Below, piece by piece: positions 1-11,672 of a stretch of 64,000 nt of DNA. The DNA is from Pollenia angustigena (Eukaryota > Arthropoda > Insecta > Diptera > Polleniidae). The translations under genes and the position numbers were made by a program. Location: contig OV884056.1 in assembly GCA_930367215.1 (NCBI GenBank), forward strand, positions 232,243,127 through 232,307,126. Direction: 5' to 3'. The first letter of the stretch is position 1; the number at the start of each line of letters is the position of its first letter. The notes below the pieces were generated by a model, which made no database searches, had not been told where the DNA came from, and worked only from the letters and a program-made list of their open reading frames with translations.

Positions 1-620
1 AAATAAGATGTGTACTTAAGAGTTATAAAGATAACATTTGTTCTTCTTAGTACTTATTTTGAATTTTAAGAATTTTGAAATACCTTGTCATTATTGAAGG
101 CTGTTATGTATAAAGTTTTTGTATATTAACCCTGCAAATAAAATTGGACCACCTGATCCATATTGATAAAATGGTCTACTCCATGGACTGGTCCGATGTA
201 ATGCAAGCATGGGCCATGTCATTGTTTAAAAGTGTTTGTAGTGAGACGACATGTCTTCGTTTTTTAACGACATGCTTTCGTTTTTAAACGAAAGTATACC
301 ATGGAGTAGTTTTAAAGTGGTCCAAAGGTGGGTTATATGGTCCTCTCCTAGGACATCGTAATGTTAAATAGACCAGGTTTTTTTCATACGTTTGGGTTAT
401 TTTTGGACCAGTCCTGTGGACTACTCTTTACACGCGTGTTTGGACTGGGCCTATTATTTGCCGGGAAGTACGAGTATGATGTTTAATTTGCAATTTCTTC
501 AAGCATAAATACATTGTTAAAGTAAAAGCTAAAACCGAGGTTATCTTGTCGGTTTTCGGTTTCGGTTTTTAGGCATTTAAAACCGCGGTTTCGGTTAAAA
601 CCGAACAGCAATCCCTAACT
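1..620. other. AT-rich non-coding DNA with element fragments
   Basis: No coding sequence is visible. TTGGACCAC occurs near 143 and its complement near 336, with CTACTCCATGG-like sequence on both inner sides, so a small degraded inverted-repeat element may lie at about 143-345. From about 530 to 620 the sequence is rich in AACCG/CGGTT and ends in a CAGCAATCCCTAA-type boundary, like the subterminal region of some hAT elements. Both readings are weak. Confidence 0.35.
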
Positions 621-624
621 CTAA

Positions 625-750
625 GGGCCATTATTACAACTTGAAGTTAGCTAAAGTTAAGACTAAATTGACAGATAATAATGTGTTATCTGTCAAAAAG
701 CGTCTGTTAACTGTCGGATAACAGCTAACGCCAAGTTATAATAATGACCC
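625..750. mobile_element. 126 bp MITE, Harbinger-like, TAA duplication
   Basis: The left end GGGCCATTATTACAACTTG is matched at the right end by the near-complement of GGGTCATTATTATAACTTGG. TAA flanks both sides (622-624 and 751-753), a 3 bp duplication as expected for PIF/Harbinger-type MITEs, which also often begin GGG. The inside holds a further inverted pair (GATAACAG/CTGTCAAA region). No coding capacity. The superfamily assignment is inference from TIR start and duplication length. Confidence 0.65.
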
Positions 751-1766
751 TAAGTCGATTTAGCCATGTCCGTCTGTCTGTCCGTCTGTTGAAAACACGC
801 TCACTTTCGAAAAACTCAAAAGAAATGAACAAACTTGGTCTCAAATTGCTTGTCGTTATCTCTAAGCATTTTGGAATTGAAATCCAGCAAAATCGGTTCA
901 GTAGGATCAGAGCTATGATTCAAAATTTGGAACCACCACACTTAAACATTGATAATTTTGTTATAAAAACTAACATTAATGGTGGAACAATGCACGGAAT
1001 GATATAAGATTTTGCAAAAGTTTGTGTTCGTGACTGGAAATCACACTGTAAAATTTCGTGCAGATCGGTCCACAATTTACCCGGAAAACAGTTTAGTACG
1101 CCCAAAAGCATAATTTATAACCCTATCAAAATAAAATTTAATACGTCACAGTTTTATATGACTAGAAATAGCACTAATAAATTTCGTGATGATCGGTCCA
1201 TAATTTAGTATAGGCCCACTATAAAGCCCACTCTGTTTAATTAATTAAATACGCCTTATTAAGCTTTATATGGCTAAAAAAAAATGTCATGCAATTGTGA
1301 TATACGATCCACAATTTAGCTTAGATCGCATATTTAGCAGCCTTCAGAAATTCATTGTTAACGCTTAAACTAATTTTACCGCTGTATTGCAATTTATTGA
1401 AATTTATGTTTTTTAATACTAGAAATCACTAAGGCAGATTTTTGGGATGTTTGATTCATAACTTACCATGGATCCAGTCTAACTTCCCCTCCTGAAATTC
1501 ATTTAAGTTCGGCTTAAACTGCTACGAAAGATGATATTTTACTCAAGGTAGTTTAAAAATTGCTACAAAAAAAGCGTAAAAATTTCTGATTGTCGGTTAA
1601 TAATTTAATATAGGTCTAAGGCGCGACCAATGTTAATGCTGATGTCTGTTTTTATAAAGATAAAATAATAATAATTAGACATCATATAGATATCACTCCT
1701 GAAATATTTGCACTGTCGATGGAGGGTATCAAAGATTCGGCACAGCCGAATATGGTACTTTTTTAC
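751..1766 (+). mobile_element. mini-me/DINE-1-like repeat, 5' truncated
   Basis: The block opens with GTCGATTTAGCCATGTCCG followed by repeated GTCY units (752-800), the proto-microsatellite typical of dipteran mini-me elements, and closes near 1719-1766 with GGAGGGTATC followed by the hairpin TTCGGCACAGCCGAA. Between lie two runs of the type CGTGNNGATCGGTCCACAATTTA, seen in other copies of this family. The usual TATACCC 5' end is absent because the Harbinger-like MITE abuts it. No protein is encoded; the short open frames here have no recognisable motif. Confidence 0.6.
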
Positions 1767-2990
1767 ATCCATATATATTTGTTTTTTTTGGTAACTATTT
1801 TGCTTCTTATAAGCGCTTTGGTAACTAGCTACACTTTAAATGCTTTAAAGTTAAATTATAACATTTTACCTTTTTTTAAAAAAGTAATGTGTACCAGGTT
1901 CCATTTAGTTAAAGGTGAAAGGGTTCATTTAGAAGCACTCCTCGTAAAATGAATTGGTTGCTTCAGTAGAATTGTAAGTATGTATGTATTTTTGCTTTTT
2001 TCTGCTTACTTAACACATTATTTTGAAGGCGAAGTTTTTCTCGGATGCGCATAGGCACAAAATAAATACATGTAATAACCTTCAAACTATTTACCTTTCT
2101 ATTTTGTTTCAGTTTAGCGTTTGAACTACTCATTCGTTAACTGTCTGCCGTTTTGGCAGCTAGTGTAAGAAAAAAAAACTAGAAAAATAATAGTGAAGAG
2201 AATAAATTAAAAAAAGTAAAACGAGACATAACAAAATAATTGTCTGCATTTCTTAAGCACAGACACCATTTGATGGGACTTTATTTCCGTCTAGTAATAA
2301 CAAGGTGTTTATATCAGGGACCCAAAATAACAGTTATGTATTTTAAAATTTTTAAACAAAATAAAGCCTTTAGAAGTAAATGACGGAAAACTGTTTTGTG
2401 TATACCAAGGGTATATTCATTTCAGTTTTTTTATTTGTTGGAAAAATGGAAAAGTGGAAAAATGTAATTTTTGTTACAACAAACACAAGGAAAAACTTTT
2501 CCACCGAAAGTTGCAATTTAAACAAGCTTTAACCAAGTGTAAGAAAATCAGATTGGAAAATTACAATTTTACAATTTTTAAAGAGTTGGCAAGTCACTAA
2601 CGTCCAATTGAGTGTGGTTGCCACTATATTAAAAATGTTTTTATTTTTCACAAAAAGCACTAAGATTTACATCTCTTTTTAAGATAATCAACTATGATTC
2701 TTTAAACTCCATTTTTATTAAATCAAATTTTACTTTTTTAAAACGTCGTTTTTCAAAACTAAATTAAAAATGAATTCTATACAAAAAAATATAAAAAAAA
2801 GAACTTAAAAATGACGTGACAATTAAATAATCAATTAATTAAATTTTAACTCTTTTATTTGGCATCTTGAAAAATATCAATTACTTCCAAGAATTATATG
2901 ACAGATTTTTGTTTTTGACAGTTTTGTACCTTTTTTCCATTTTTCCAACCAAAAAAATTTTGAAATGAATACCCTTAGCATACTTGCCTA
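1767..2990. other. AT-rich non-coding stretch
   Basis: No gene, RNA or clear repeat boundary was recognised. The sequence is A+T rich with homopolymer runs. Two short direct echoes (TTCATTTC near 2415 and 2955, with AAAAATGGAAAA-type text) suggest an old degraded inverted repeat at about 2410-2970, but I could not define ends. Confidence 0.4.
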
Positions 2991-3510
2991 TAACACTATG
3001 CTAGTTGAAAAAACAGACAAGCCGGGCACATGGCGTTTTAACATAATTCGGGGACGCTGAATCCAGTGGTGGCCGCGGTTTTTCAGATTGGCTCTGGTTT
3101 TCGAGATATACCGTTATTTCGAAAATGGAGGAGGTTGCACAACATATATTCGCGTAACTCAAAAACGGTTTAGTTTATTGAAATTACTAAAAAAATCGAA
3201 ATTCCGCAATAAAATTTCATTTCAGAAACATACAACTCTTTTTCTAATATGATTAGTCGTTATTGAAACATAATTTTTTTTTTGAAAAAAAAATTAATTT
3301 TTTTATCAAAATTTTGAAATTTTTGTTTTTTAAAAATTCATAAAAAATTAAAAAATGCAGCTAGGCTTCTAATTTTTTGAAGACTTATAAAAAACGAAGC
3401 TACAAACAAAACAAGTCATAAATCATTAAAATCTGTTTGCAACTTTTGATTTTATTCACAAAAGTCGACAAATTTTAATTAATTTAAAAATTTCATAAAA
3501 CGCAATATTT
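2991..3510 (+). mobile_element. half of a small MITE joined to a foldback half-copy
   Basis: Bases 2991-3055 repeat the left half of the 126 bp MITE found at 48208-48333 (TAACACTATGCTAGTTGAAA, then GACAAGCCGGGCACATGGC). It then switches to sequence beginning GTTTTCGAGATATACCGTTA near 3102, which also lies inside the left arm of the foldback at 11673-12761; both copies later carry AAAAATTCATAAAAAAT and TTGATTTTATTCACAA. The piece is therefore a chimera of two repeat families, without coding capacity. Confidence 0.5.
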
Positions 3511-3810
3511 GTATGGGAGCCCCCTAAGGGATGGTGATAAAGGGAAAGTATAATTTGAGAAAATGTTAAGAACAAAAAACTAGTGGAGGCCAGTCATACA
3601 TTTTATCATCCTAGGGGCAACTCCTGGGCATTGATGGGACTTTTTCTTCAATGTATTTCTAGTCTGCATTGAACATTTTGTATAGAAGCCCCCTTAAGGA
3701 ATGGAGATAGCGGGTGGGTATGTTAGAAATAAATGATTGAGATGAAAAATAAAGTGGGGTTGGTCATACATTTGATCCATCTAGGGGCATCCTAGGCGCT
3801 GCAGGGGCCA
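3500..3810. repeat. two diverged tandem units of about 180 bp
   Basis: Each unit starts with GTATGGGAGCCCCCTAAGG-like sequence (about 3511 and 3690), runs through a GGGATGGTGATA-like stretch and ends with GGTCATACATTTGATCC... CTAGGGGCA (about 3594 and 3757). The copies differ by many substitutions. No coding sequence. It could be the interior of a longer repetitive element that continues from the preceding block. Confidence 0.5.
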
Positions 3811-4493
3811 ACTTTAAGGCTAGCGTTCTACGCATATAAAAAACAAAGTTCCAAATAAAATAAGCTATAAGTGATTAAAGTCTGTCTACAACTTTTAATT
3901 TTTTCATAATAGATGAAATAAATTCACACAAAATTTTGTTAGATGGAAATATGCAAACATATTTGACAAAGTGTCAATTTCATGCACAGTGTAATCAATC
4001 CGAAGCGGTATTACTTAAATTCCTTAAATTATCCATATTCAATCCCGATTTCGTATTTGAAATAATCCGAAAATGAGATTGATTTAAGTGAAACTAAGAT
4101 TAAATCATTCTCAAAATGCGCTTGATTCAAGTATTATAAAGTTGATTTTATCCCGAACTAGAAAAAAAAACGTTATTATGATTGATTTACTTACCCGTAT
4201 TACACCTTACAGAATGATAAAGCACCTACATCATTCCCGATATGGTTTTTACTTTAGAAATCTTATGTACATATTTGACCCTCCGAAGCACGGTAAGATC
4301 CCTGTGGACTTTCTACATTTTTAAACAAGTGTCATTTAAAAACGGATGTTGAGAATGTCTAAATATTTCAAGACTTCTATTATTCGAGTGTTATAAGTGT
4401 TTTAATACTAATTCCAGGAGATTTCTTATTTGCAGAGTATTTTATTTTTTATTTTAAAGACTTTTAGTACGCCGTTGAGCAATAAGGTCCGTT
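3811..4493. other. non-coding stretch, nothing recognised
   Basis: A 78-residue open frame at 4088-4324 has no motif I recognise and sits in unremarkable AT-rich DNA, so I do not call it a gene. No repeat ends seen. Confidence 0.4.
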
Positions 4494-4835
4494 TGAATTT
4501 TCATATGAATGACTAAAAAATTTATTAAATTTTTTAAAACAAATGTTTAAAATGCATATTCAAAATAATAACATCAAAATTAATTAAAATGTAAACAAAT
4601 TTTAGCAAAATTTAATGCATTTCTATATAAGGGCCCTATGGGCCTTACCGCTCAACGACCGTAGGGACATTATATGAATTTTCATATGAATGACTAAAAA
4701 TGTACTAAATTTTTTAAAACAAATGTTTAAAATGCATATTCAAAATAATAACAAAATAATAACATCAAAATGAATTAAAATATATATAAATTTTAGCAAA
4801 ATTCAACGCATTTTCATATAAGGTCCATACGGAGG
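4494..4835. repeat. tandem duplication, two units of about 170 bp
   Basis: GAATTTTCATATGAATGACT starts at about 4495 and again at about 4676, followed in both by AAATGTTTAAAATGCATATT, an AATAATAACATCAAAAT run and a CATATAAGG-like end. The second unit carries an extra AATAATAAC. A short GC-richer spacer (GGGCCCTATGGGCC) with a perfect palindrome lies between them near 4631-4644. Confidence 0.65.
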
Positions 4836-4892
4836 GTTAACCAAAAATATAAACTAAATCAGAAGCAAGAGTTCAAATTTTCAATGTTTATA

Positions 4893-6097
4893 CACACAAA
4901 GGAAAAACATGGTTGTGGTAAACATATTCTAAGAGCAACATATTATGATAAGAATTATGATTGTAGTCACCATATTAAGATTATTATTGAATCATATTAT
5001 GACTAAATATACTCGTACTATATATTATATATTATTATTCTGTTAATCATACTAAGTTAAGAAATTAATCATATTATCATCATGTTAATCATAATAAATT
5101 TAGAAGCAATCATATTATGATACAGCACCTTTCATAGCTGTCATAAAAATACAAAATAAATTTAAATATTTTTGAATCGATTTTTTATATTGCGGCTTTT
5201 TTCAATTTTTCTTAATGTTAATCAAATAGCGGAGTTCAATTTAAGGCTTGCAAAAGAGCAAATGAAAAATCTGTGGTTTTAATGGGCAACCGCGTGTGTC
5301 CATTTTTTCGATTTTAAGGTGTTGATGCCATATTGCCTAATTTTGAACGCTCTTTACATTTTTTTGAAAAAAAAGGGATCAATTAACGTAATGACAAAGT
5401 TTAAATTGTGCAACACCTAGCCCATAGTTTGATCTAGAATGGTTTTTCGGCTTTCCTGAAAAATTTGTTTTAGGACATACGCGGTTGCTCATGAAAACCA
5501 CAGAAATATCGTAGCACTTTTATAAAATATAACGAAATCTCTGTGTGTTTTGTTGTTGGATTTTACAAAAAAACTATGATATTTTGCATTTGCACTATTA
5601 CATCACTAATACTTGAATGAACTCCGCTAATATTTTAATCTTTTAATTTCTTAAAACTTATTTTTGTTATGGAATTTTTTCTTTTAATTGTTTAACCGCT
5701 CACAAATAAAAAAAACGACACAACTGCTTCAAAATTATTTTACAAATGGCGCTAACATAATATGATTAGAGTAAAAATAGTTTGATTGCATCTTTAACAT
5801 AATATGATAAATGTATAGAAAGTCATCATGTTATGGCTATTAGATATCATGATATGGTTGTGGGTAATATTATATGTTTAGAAAATTATCATAATTAAGT
5901 TGTTAGAAAAATAATTATTTTTCGGTCAACAATACTCAAATTCATAATTGCGATAAACATTGATATGTTTACAGTAACTATAATATTGATGATATTAAAT
6001 AAAAATAACAATTATTTGTGTACGACAACAATATATTGTTACATTAAACATAGTGTTGTTGCCGTAACCATGCCCAACCATATTTTTTCTCTGCGTG
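4893..6097. mobile_element. 1.2 kb TA-flanked non-autonomous DNA element
   Basis: Left end CACACAAAGGAAAAACATGG and right end (reverse complement CACGCAGAGAAAAAATATGG) form an imperfect TIR with TA on both outer sides (4891-4892, 6098-6099). The interior is rich in CATATTATGAT-type repeats. A second related element, nested at 5229-5627, splits it. A partial copy of the same family lies at about 20956-21540. The TA target and TIR form suggest a Tc1/mariner-superfamily MITE, but no transposase is present to confirm. Confidence 0.55.
5229..5627. mobile_element. 399 bp MITE nested in the 4893-6097 element
   Basis: GCGGAGTTCA at the left is matched by TGAACTCCGC at the right, each next to TA (5227-5228 and 5628-5629). 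Further inside, CTGTGGTTTTAATGGGCAAC is mirrored by GTTGCTCATGAAAACCACAG, and GCGTGTGTCC by GGACATACGC, so most of the element folds on itself. Non-coding. A TA duplication points to the Tc1/mariner group. Confidence 0.6.
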
Positions 6098-6099
6098 TA

Positions 6100-7273
6100 G
6101 AAAATCACAACATGCGTAAGTCGGAGGGTTAAACACAACGAAAAGTTTAATCTTTTTTTACTTTATTTAAGAATTCCGGGATTGATTTTCGAAAGCAATC
6201 CCATTTAGGATTGTTTTGAATACGTTTTAGTGTTATTCGTACTTGAATTTTTGAGTACAACTCGTACCTCAAGTAATCATAAAAAACTTGATTTATCGCG
6301 AGGGTTTTCTTTCTGTGTAAAATCCTTATAGAAATTGCTGTAAAGAATTTATTTGCCTTGAATCGGATCAAAACGCAACAATTTCACATACATAGATAGA
6401 TGCACTGGCTTAAATTCTTTATTTTTTTTGTTCATTTATCCAAAAATTGTAAAAGTAAAAATTGTTCCGTTTTGTTATGAAGCTCCTCAACTGTAATTTT
6501 TGTTAAAAAAAAAATATGTTAAAAAATTAAATTTTATTTTTGTAAAAAAAAAAAAATAAAAATCAGAAAGCAACTGTTATTTTGTTAAAAAAAAAATAAA
6601 AATAAAATAATTACTGTTTTCATTTGACTTTTATGAAAAAAATTAATAACTGTTACGGCCCCTGGTTTATATGTATGCAAAAATGTTGCGATATGTCATG
6701 GTATTTTATTACTTTGATGTAAGCCTCAACAACAAAATAGCACTCATTTTGTCAGACATTTAATGATAAATTCACACCGATAGGAATATTTACATTTACA
6801 CACACACTTACATTTTACTACTTACCCATTTTTTACAACCTCTAAATTAAATGTGTGGGTGTACAATTGTAAAAAAAATCTATTCTCTTAATAATTGTTC
6901 ATAAGTATGCTTGTATGAGCTATGTGGCAGACATTGGCTTGATAGACAGAGAGACAGACATGCATTAAAAGTATGTTGTAGTTGGTCTTTTTTAGTGTTG
7001 CGTGTTAAGTCTATTGTTGTCACTGTAAGTGACATACGGTAAGATAATATTTTATAGTGATTACAAACAAAACATATTTATATATACTTATGTTCATGTA
7101 CATTAACTGCACAGACATTTAAAACATATGCATATCATTGTTGGGATCTAACAATCCTTAAATTGTACCGTCTCAATGACAAAATTGTATCAAATTGACA
7201 TATATTGTACCAAAACTTCGCTGTAATATAAAAAAGCATACAAAGTAGTTTATAACACTTTTATTCAATTAAA
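6100..7273. other. AT-rich non-coding stretch
   Basis: Contains several long A/T runs (6500-6620) and AC/TG-rich text but no gene, RNA or element end that I recognise. The stretch runs up to the TTAA target of the piggyBac element. Confidence 0.4.
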
Positions 7274-7548
7274 TTAACCCTAGAAAGATAAGGAACGTCT
7301 GCGAGGCGTACGCATTTTCAATTTTGTGCTCTTACTTTCACATTTGTTAAGATACAACTTTCTCACGTTCAATTACCTCAGTTGTTAGCAGCACCTAGTT
7401 GGTGGTGGCAGTTTTTATGTTGTAAGTTATATATTTTTTGAGAAATAAACACAACATATGTCTGAGAGACGTATTGTTATCTTAAGTGTTACTTTTGTAG
7501 CGAAGATAACTTTGTGTTTTGGTTGAATTTTAAGATATTGTTTTAAAA

Positions 7549-9680
7549 ATGTGTTGTAAGCGCGGCTTTGACGACGCAGAAATTGGCGCTATTTTGCAAA
7601 GCGTGTTGGAGGACTCGGTTTTACTGGAAAATGTGAGCGAATCAGAAGATGAATTACACTACGTGACAATTTTTTGACCAAATGAATTTTACACCTAATC
7701 TGAATCTGAATATGAAGTCAGAATTGTCAAAAGTAGAACAGTTTTTGAGATATTCCAAAATAACCGTTATTTGTGTTTTTAAAAAAGATGCTGTGACTGA
7801 AATGCAAATATACGATAAATAAAATTTTATCCTATTTCAATACGAAAATTTTGTGCCCAACAGGATCCGGATCGGTGCAAAAATGACAAAGTTGCAGAAG
7901 ATTAATTGAATTAACCCACAACAAATAAATATACAAAGCTAAATTTTTAGTAACAATAAATTTTAAAATTGCTTAAAAGTATTGAATTTCTATGTGGGTT
8001 AATTTACTAAATCTTTTGTAGCTTTGTCATTTTTGTACCAATCTATGTCTTATTGGGCGCAAAATGGTCATATTAAAATAATCTAATGTCGCATGCAATA
8101 AAACATTAGGATTTTTAAATCATTGGTTTAAAAAAAAAATAGCTTGAATAGAGCAAAATTTAACAAAATCATACAATTTTCAATGAAGCTTGAACTTGTG
8201 TCCCCTGTAACTCTGTCATTTCTTGACCAATCTTCACAAGCAATCCAGGGTTATTTTAGAAATTTTATAACCTTTCACTAGAAAGAAATAATTACCAACC
8301 CCGTTTAAAATTTTTGAAGATATTTGCATTTCAGTCACATCACCTTTTTTAAAAACACATGTGTTTTGTATTAAAATCAATAGTTTATCTTGTTAAATTA
8401 ACATGCATACCTACTTAATTATGTACATTTTTTATTTTCAATTTTAAAATATGTTATAAAAAGAAGACAATTCCCGTATTCTTTTAATTAAAATTGTTCA
8501 TTTAAATAGTATATCAAGTTTTCAAAGTAGAATGATGACCATATCGGGCGATTCTGCTGATGCTTCTGTTAACAAAGGAGAATACAAAATAAGTGAAACA
8601 TGTGTTACAGGGTTTTGAATTATTCTTACATAAATGCAAATGTTGTCTGAAGCTTCTTCACACTGTTAAAATACACTCAAACCCATTTGATTCTACATGA
8701 AATTCACGTTGTTTCAACTGGCAATAACTTTCATTCAACGTGATTCCGATTGTTATTTCAATATAAATTACATTTTGCTCTTACTTTCCTGCAATGTTGA
8801 ATTAACATGAATTATAGTTATATCAAAAGAAAAAAATGTTGTTCGCAGTTATTGTAAAATCAGGCTGAATTAACATGAAACCCGTATGAAGCAAAATCAC
8901 CACCGAAAAAATTTAAATCAACCTAGTTTTCGACGTTTTTAACTTGATTTTTTTCTGTGTGCATATAAAGGTTATTTTGGAAAAAAACTGTTCTACTTTT
9001 GAATATTCTGACTTCATATTCGGATTCAGCGCATAATTTGACATAAAGCTGTAAGATTCATTTGGTCACGACTTTGTTTAAATTTTGTCACGTAGTGTTA
9101 TTAGAGGATAGTCTTCAAAGTGATGTAGAAGATGAGCTTTTGACATCCTTGAGCCTGACGAGAATATACCACCGATTCAGGAAAATCGTCGAGAACCTGA
9201 ACAATTTACTACTTCTTCCGATAGCTGCGTTATTACGATCTCGACCCACTTAAAGAAGTAAAAGTAAGTGGGCTATATCGACGGGTCAAAGTGGTGGCCG
9301 AGTTTCTTCAATGTATATAGTTCGTTCGGCTAGAGAATTAACTCGGGAATCCAAATCACTGTACGACACAATTTCATGCTTCGATATTTTTTACTACCGA
9401 AATAATTTCCGAAATTGTTCAATGGACCAGATCCGAAATTTCCATAAATTGTTAAATTTTAAGGCTCGAAATTCCTATTTTTTCGAAAAAAAAAAATTGA
9501 AAAAAAATGTAAGAAATGATTGAGGTTGTAGTGGAGAATAACATGAATCAAAAAAGAAATAATACGGTGGCTTTTGTCCATCAGAAATTAAACTTATGTC
9601 CAAAATGGTATGTGTCAAATGCGGTATACCTGTATGTGACGACCACAAAACTTAAATTTGCAAATCTTGCACATAATGTA
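7549..9680 (+). pseudogene. piggyBac transposase remnant, interrupted and internally deleted
   Basis: A Met at 7549 opens an acidic N-terminus (FDDAEIGAILQS, then SESEDEL) that runs into the foldback at 7657. After 9098 the frame resumes with LLEDSLQSDVEDELL, then, in shifted frames, YIVRSARELTRE (9311 on) and FFTTEIISEIVQWTRSEIS (about 9388-9447), which matches the start of the DDE_Tnp_1_7 domain. The catalytic aspartates are missing: the sequence jumps to the C-terminal Cys-rich domain, readable as FCPSEIK, CVKCGIPVCDDH and ICKSC at about 9575-9675, followed by a stop. At least one stop and two frame changes are present. It closely resembles the moth-type piggyBac lineage. Non-functional. 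Confidence 0.85.
7657..9097. mobile_element. 1.44 kb foldback beginning CACTA, inside piggyBac
   Basis: Starts CACTACGTGACAA and ends with the complement TTGTCACGTAGTG (right-end text TTTGTCACGTAGTG), flanked by TTA on both sides (7654-7656, 9098-9100). The arms pair over at least 130 bp (for example CCAAAATAACCGTTATTTG against its complement). Inside lies a second palindrome (about 7843-8064, GTGCCCAA ... TTGGGCGC) and, from about 8361 to 8965, unrelated AT-rich sequence probably from further insertions. A 510 bp sister copy sits at 57328-57837. The CACTA start and 3 bp duplication fit the CACTA/EnSpm-like group; no transposase is encoded. Confidence 0.65.
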
Positions 9681-10039
9681 ATTGAAACAATTTTTTTTTT
9701 GTTTATGTTAAGTAATACAGATAACATTATCTACACAAAGTATAAAGAAAATATTTATTTAAGTTTTTAGAGCCGAAATGACGTCCTTTATAAAAACTCT
9801 TTAATTGTTGATATTGCTTATTGAATTTTATTTTTAATTTTATTTTTGTTATAACTTTCTGTTTAAAAATAATATTTTTTATAAAGAAATAGAATAAATA
9901 AATGGTTTCAACCATAAAATTGATCAATATTATTTTTGGTGAGGTCCTTTAAAGGATAGAAATAAGCATGAGTCTTTCAGACGTGTCGTTATCTTTTCAA
10001 CACAAAAAAAAAATAACGTTATCTTTCTAGGGTTAAAAA

Positions 10040-10850
10040 CAAAACTAGTAAAAAATTATAATCGGTCAAGCCCGACCATTTGATACCCCACAGCACAGTA
10101 TTTAAAGACTCTATTTCGGACCCATGGGCAATCATGGACCAGCCACAGCAAAATTATGTTAGGAGTCTAAGATTCATGTGAAAGTTCTTTGTTTGAATAA
10201 TTTTTAGAATTCTTCATCTATATGAGATTTGTTTCCTCTTACGTATTTTAGGAAGGGCGCTTATATGGAACCTATGGTTATTATTGAACCTACCAGCACA
10301 ACATTTGCTAAGACATAGCCATCTTAAAAGTTATTGTAGCCAATTTTTATGTCAATACCAATATTTATAATGAAATTACGTCATTAAAAGCTTTCCGTGA
10401 GTGGTATCGTCAAATATGGACCAATTTCATTAAAATTTTGTTAGATGATTTAGATTGCAATAAAATAAGTTTAGCTAAAATATATTCAAAATACCAACAT
10501 AATAATAGAGTTTTTAGTTATAGAGACTATTCCGGAAAGTTGTTTGTATGGCGGCTATGTGAAATTACGAACCGTTTCTCACCATTTTCAGTAGGCTTCG
10601 TACTTATAAATTGAAAGCAATTTACAAAATTTAATCAAATTACCTTTACACTGCGCACCAGATTAAATGGACTAAAAACAAGTCAGCCTGCAGCCAGACT
10701 GAAGGACATCGTTAAATCAACTCAGACAGTGATATTGAGCCGATCGGTATACTTAAAGGTAGGTCTAGACTCTAGAACCAATATTTTTTAATGTTCACCC
10801 ATCAGCACAAACGCTTAATACCCTCCACTATTGTGGTGGGGGAATACCAA
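10040..10850 (-). mobile_element. mini-me/DINE-1-like repeat, minus orientation
   Basis: Begins with AATCGGTCAAGCCCGACCAT, a hairpin in the position of the family's 3' hairpin, followed by GATACCCC. Ends with ATTGAGCCGATCGGTATACT and TACCCTCCACTATTGTGGTGG. GACTGAAGGACATCGTTAAA near 10700 is the degraded complement of the GTCY repeat core. The same text recurs, also in minus orientation, at 38738-39420 with roughly three bases in four matching by eye. Non-coding. Confidence 0.6.
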
Positions 10851-11099
10851 AGTAATAAAAAATATCTCTTTTCTTGTCAAAGGCACACAAAAGAGTAGAC
10901 AGTGTCACAAAAACAAAAGTGGCATTTGGAGACACTTGATCCCAGGCTTCCTACCGGGATATAATAGTATAACATCATAAGCACAAATTTACAATAATGC
11001 AATTTTTGGTAGTTCTGGTCAGGGCTGGAGGTATGTTAATAAAAATTTCATTATTGAAAAGAAAAGTGAGCTAATCCACCTAAGAGAAATGATAAAACT

Positions 11100-11200
11100 A
11101 CGTGCGTATTGTTTTAATTGTACAAAAAAAAATAAGATAAATTGTACCAGTGTACCAATTAAGTTTCGATTGTACCAAATTTGGTACAATTGTACCACAA
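11100..11200. repeat. cluster of ATTGTACC motifs with a 22 bp palindrome
   Basis: ATTGTACC or its complement GGTACAAT occurs at least five times within 90 bp. Bases 11169-11190 form a perfect palindrome whose half-site is ATTGTACCAAA. Similar ATTGTACC text occurs near 7165-7210 on the other side of the piggyBac and mini-me copies. Whether this is a protein-binding array or the end of an element is unknown. Confidence 0.5.
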
Positions 11201-11672
11201 ATCCTATTAGTGATACATATGCATGTACATTAATAAACATAAGTAAAGGTGCAGACAAATACTTTCAATAATGAAACTGAATATTAAATAATAAAAACTG
11301 GGTCGAACACTTCTTAAAGAGGATATAATTAGCTTTAGAGCTGTCAAATTGATTCGAATACTTCAATAATTGCAATTTTATCGTTACTATAATGAATTAT
11401 ACATTCAAACTTAACTTCAGAATATTTTATATAGTAATATGTCCTTTATTTCCTAAATTTAATTGGGATTTTAAATGTTCCATAAATTCATAGTGCCCCT
11501 TTTAATATAAACTAGCAAAATATTAAAAGATGTTTTTTTAGATTTAATGAAATTTTAAGATAATATAAGAAGGAGGAGGGGGGAGAGGTAATAGTAGGAC
11601 AGCAATATAAGCATCCAGTTTCTAAGCGAATTATCTATTACACAGGGGAACAAATTTGAACTTTTTTTGTGA

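Larger units (their letters stand above)
7278..10032 (+). mobile_element. piggyBac element, canonical ends, defective
   Basis: The element is bounded by TTAA at 7274-7277 and 10033-10036. Its left end CCCTAGAAAGATA and right end TATCTTTCTAGGG are perfect inverted repeats and equal the 13 bp terminal repeat known from the founding moth piggyBac. A GTCTGCG... motif follows the left end and a CAGACG motif precedes the right end, in the place of the family's internal repeats. Total length is 2,755 bp, of which 1,441 bp is a nested foldback at 7657-9097; the remaining 1.3 kb is about half of a full-length element, so the centre of the transposase gene has been deleted. Oriented with the transposase on the plus strand. 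Confidence 0.9.

Noticed and set aside
744..1007. 87-codon open frame on the plus strand
   Set aside because: It lies over the GTCY core of a mini-me-like repeat; the reading is repeat sequence, with no protein motif.
4088..4324. 78-codon open frame
   Set aside because: No known motif, no splice or promoter context, AT-rich low-complexity reading.
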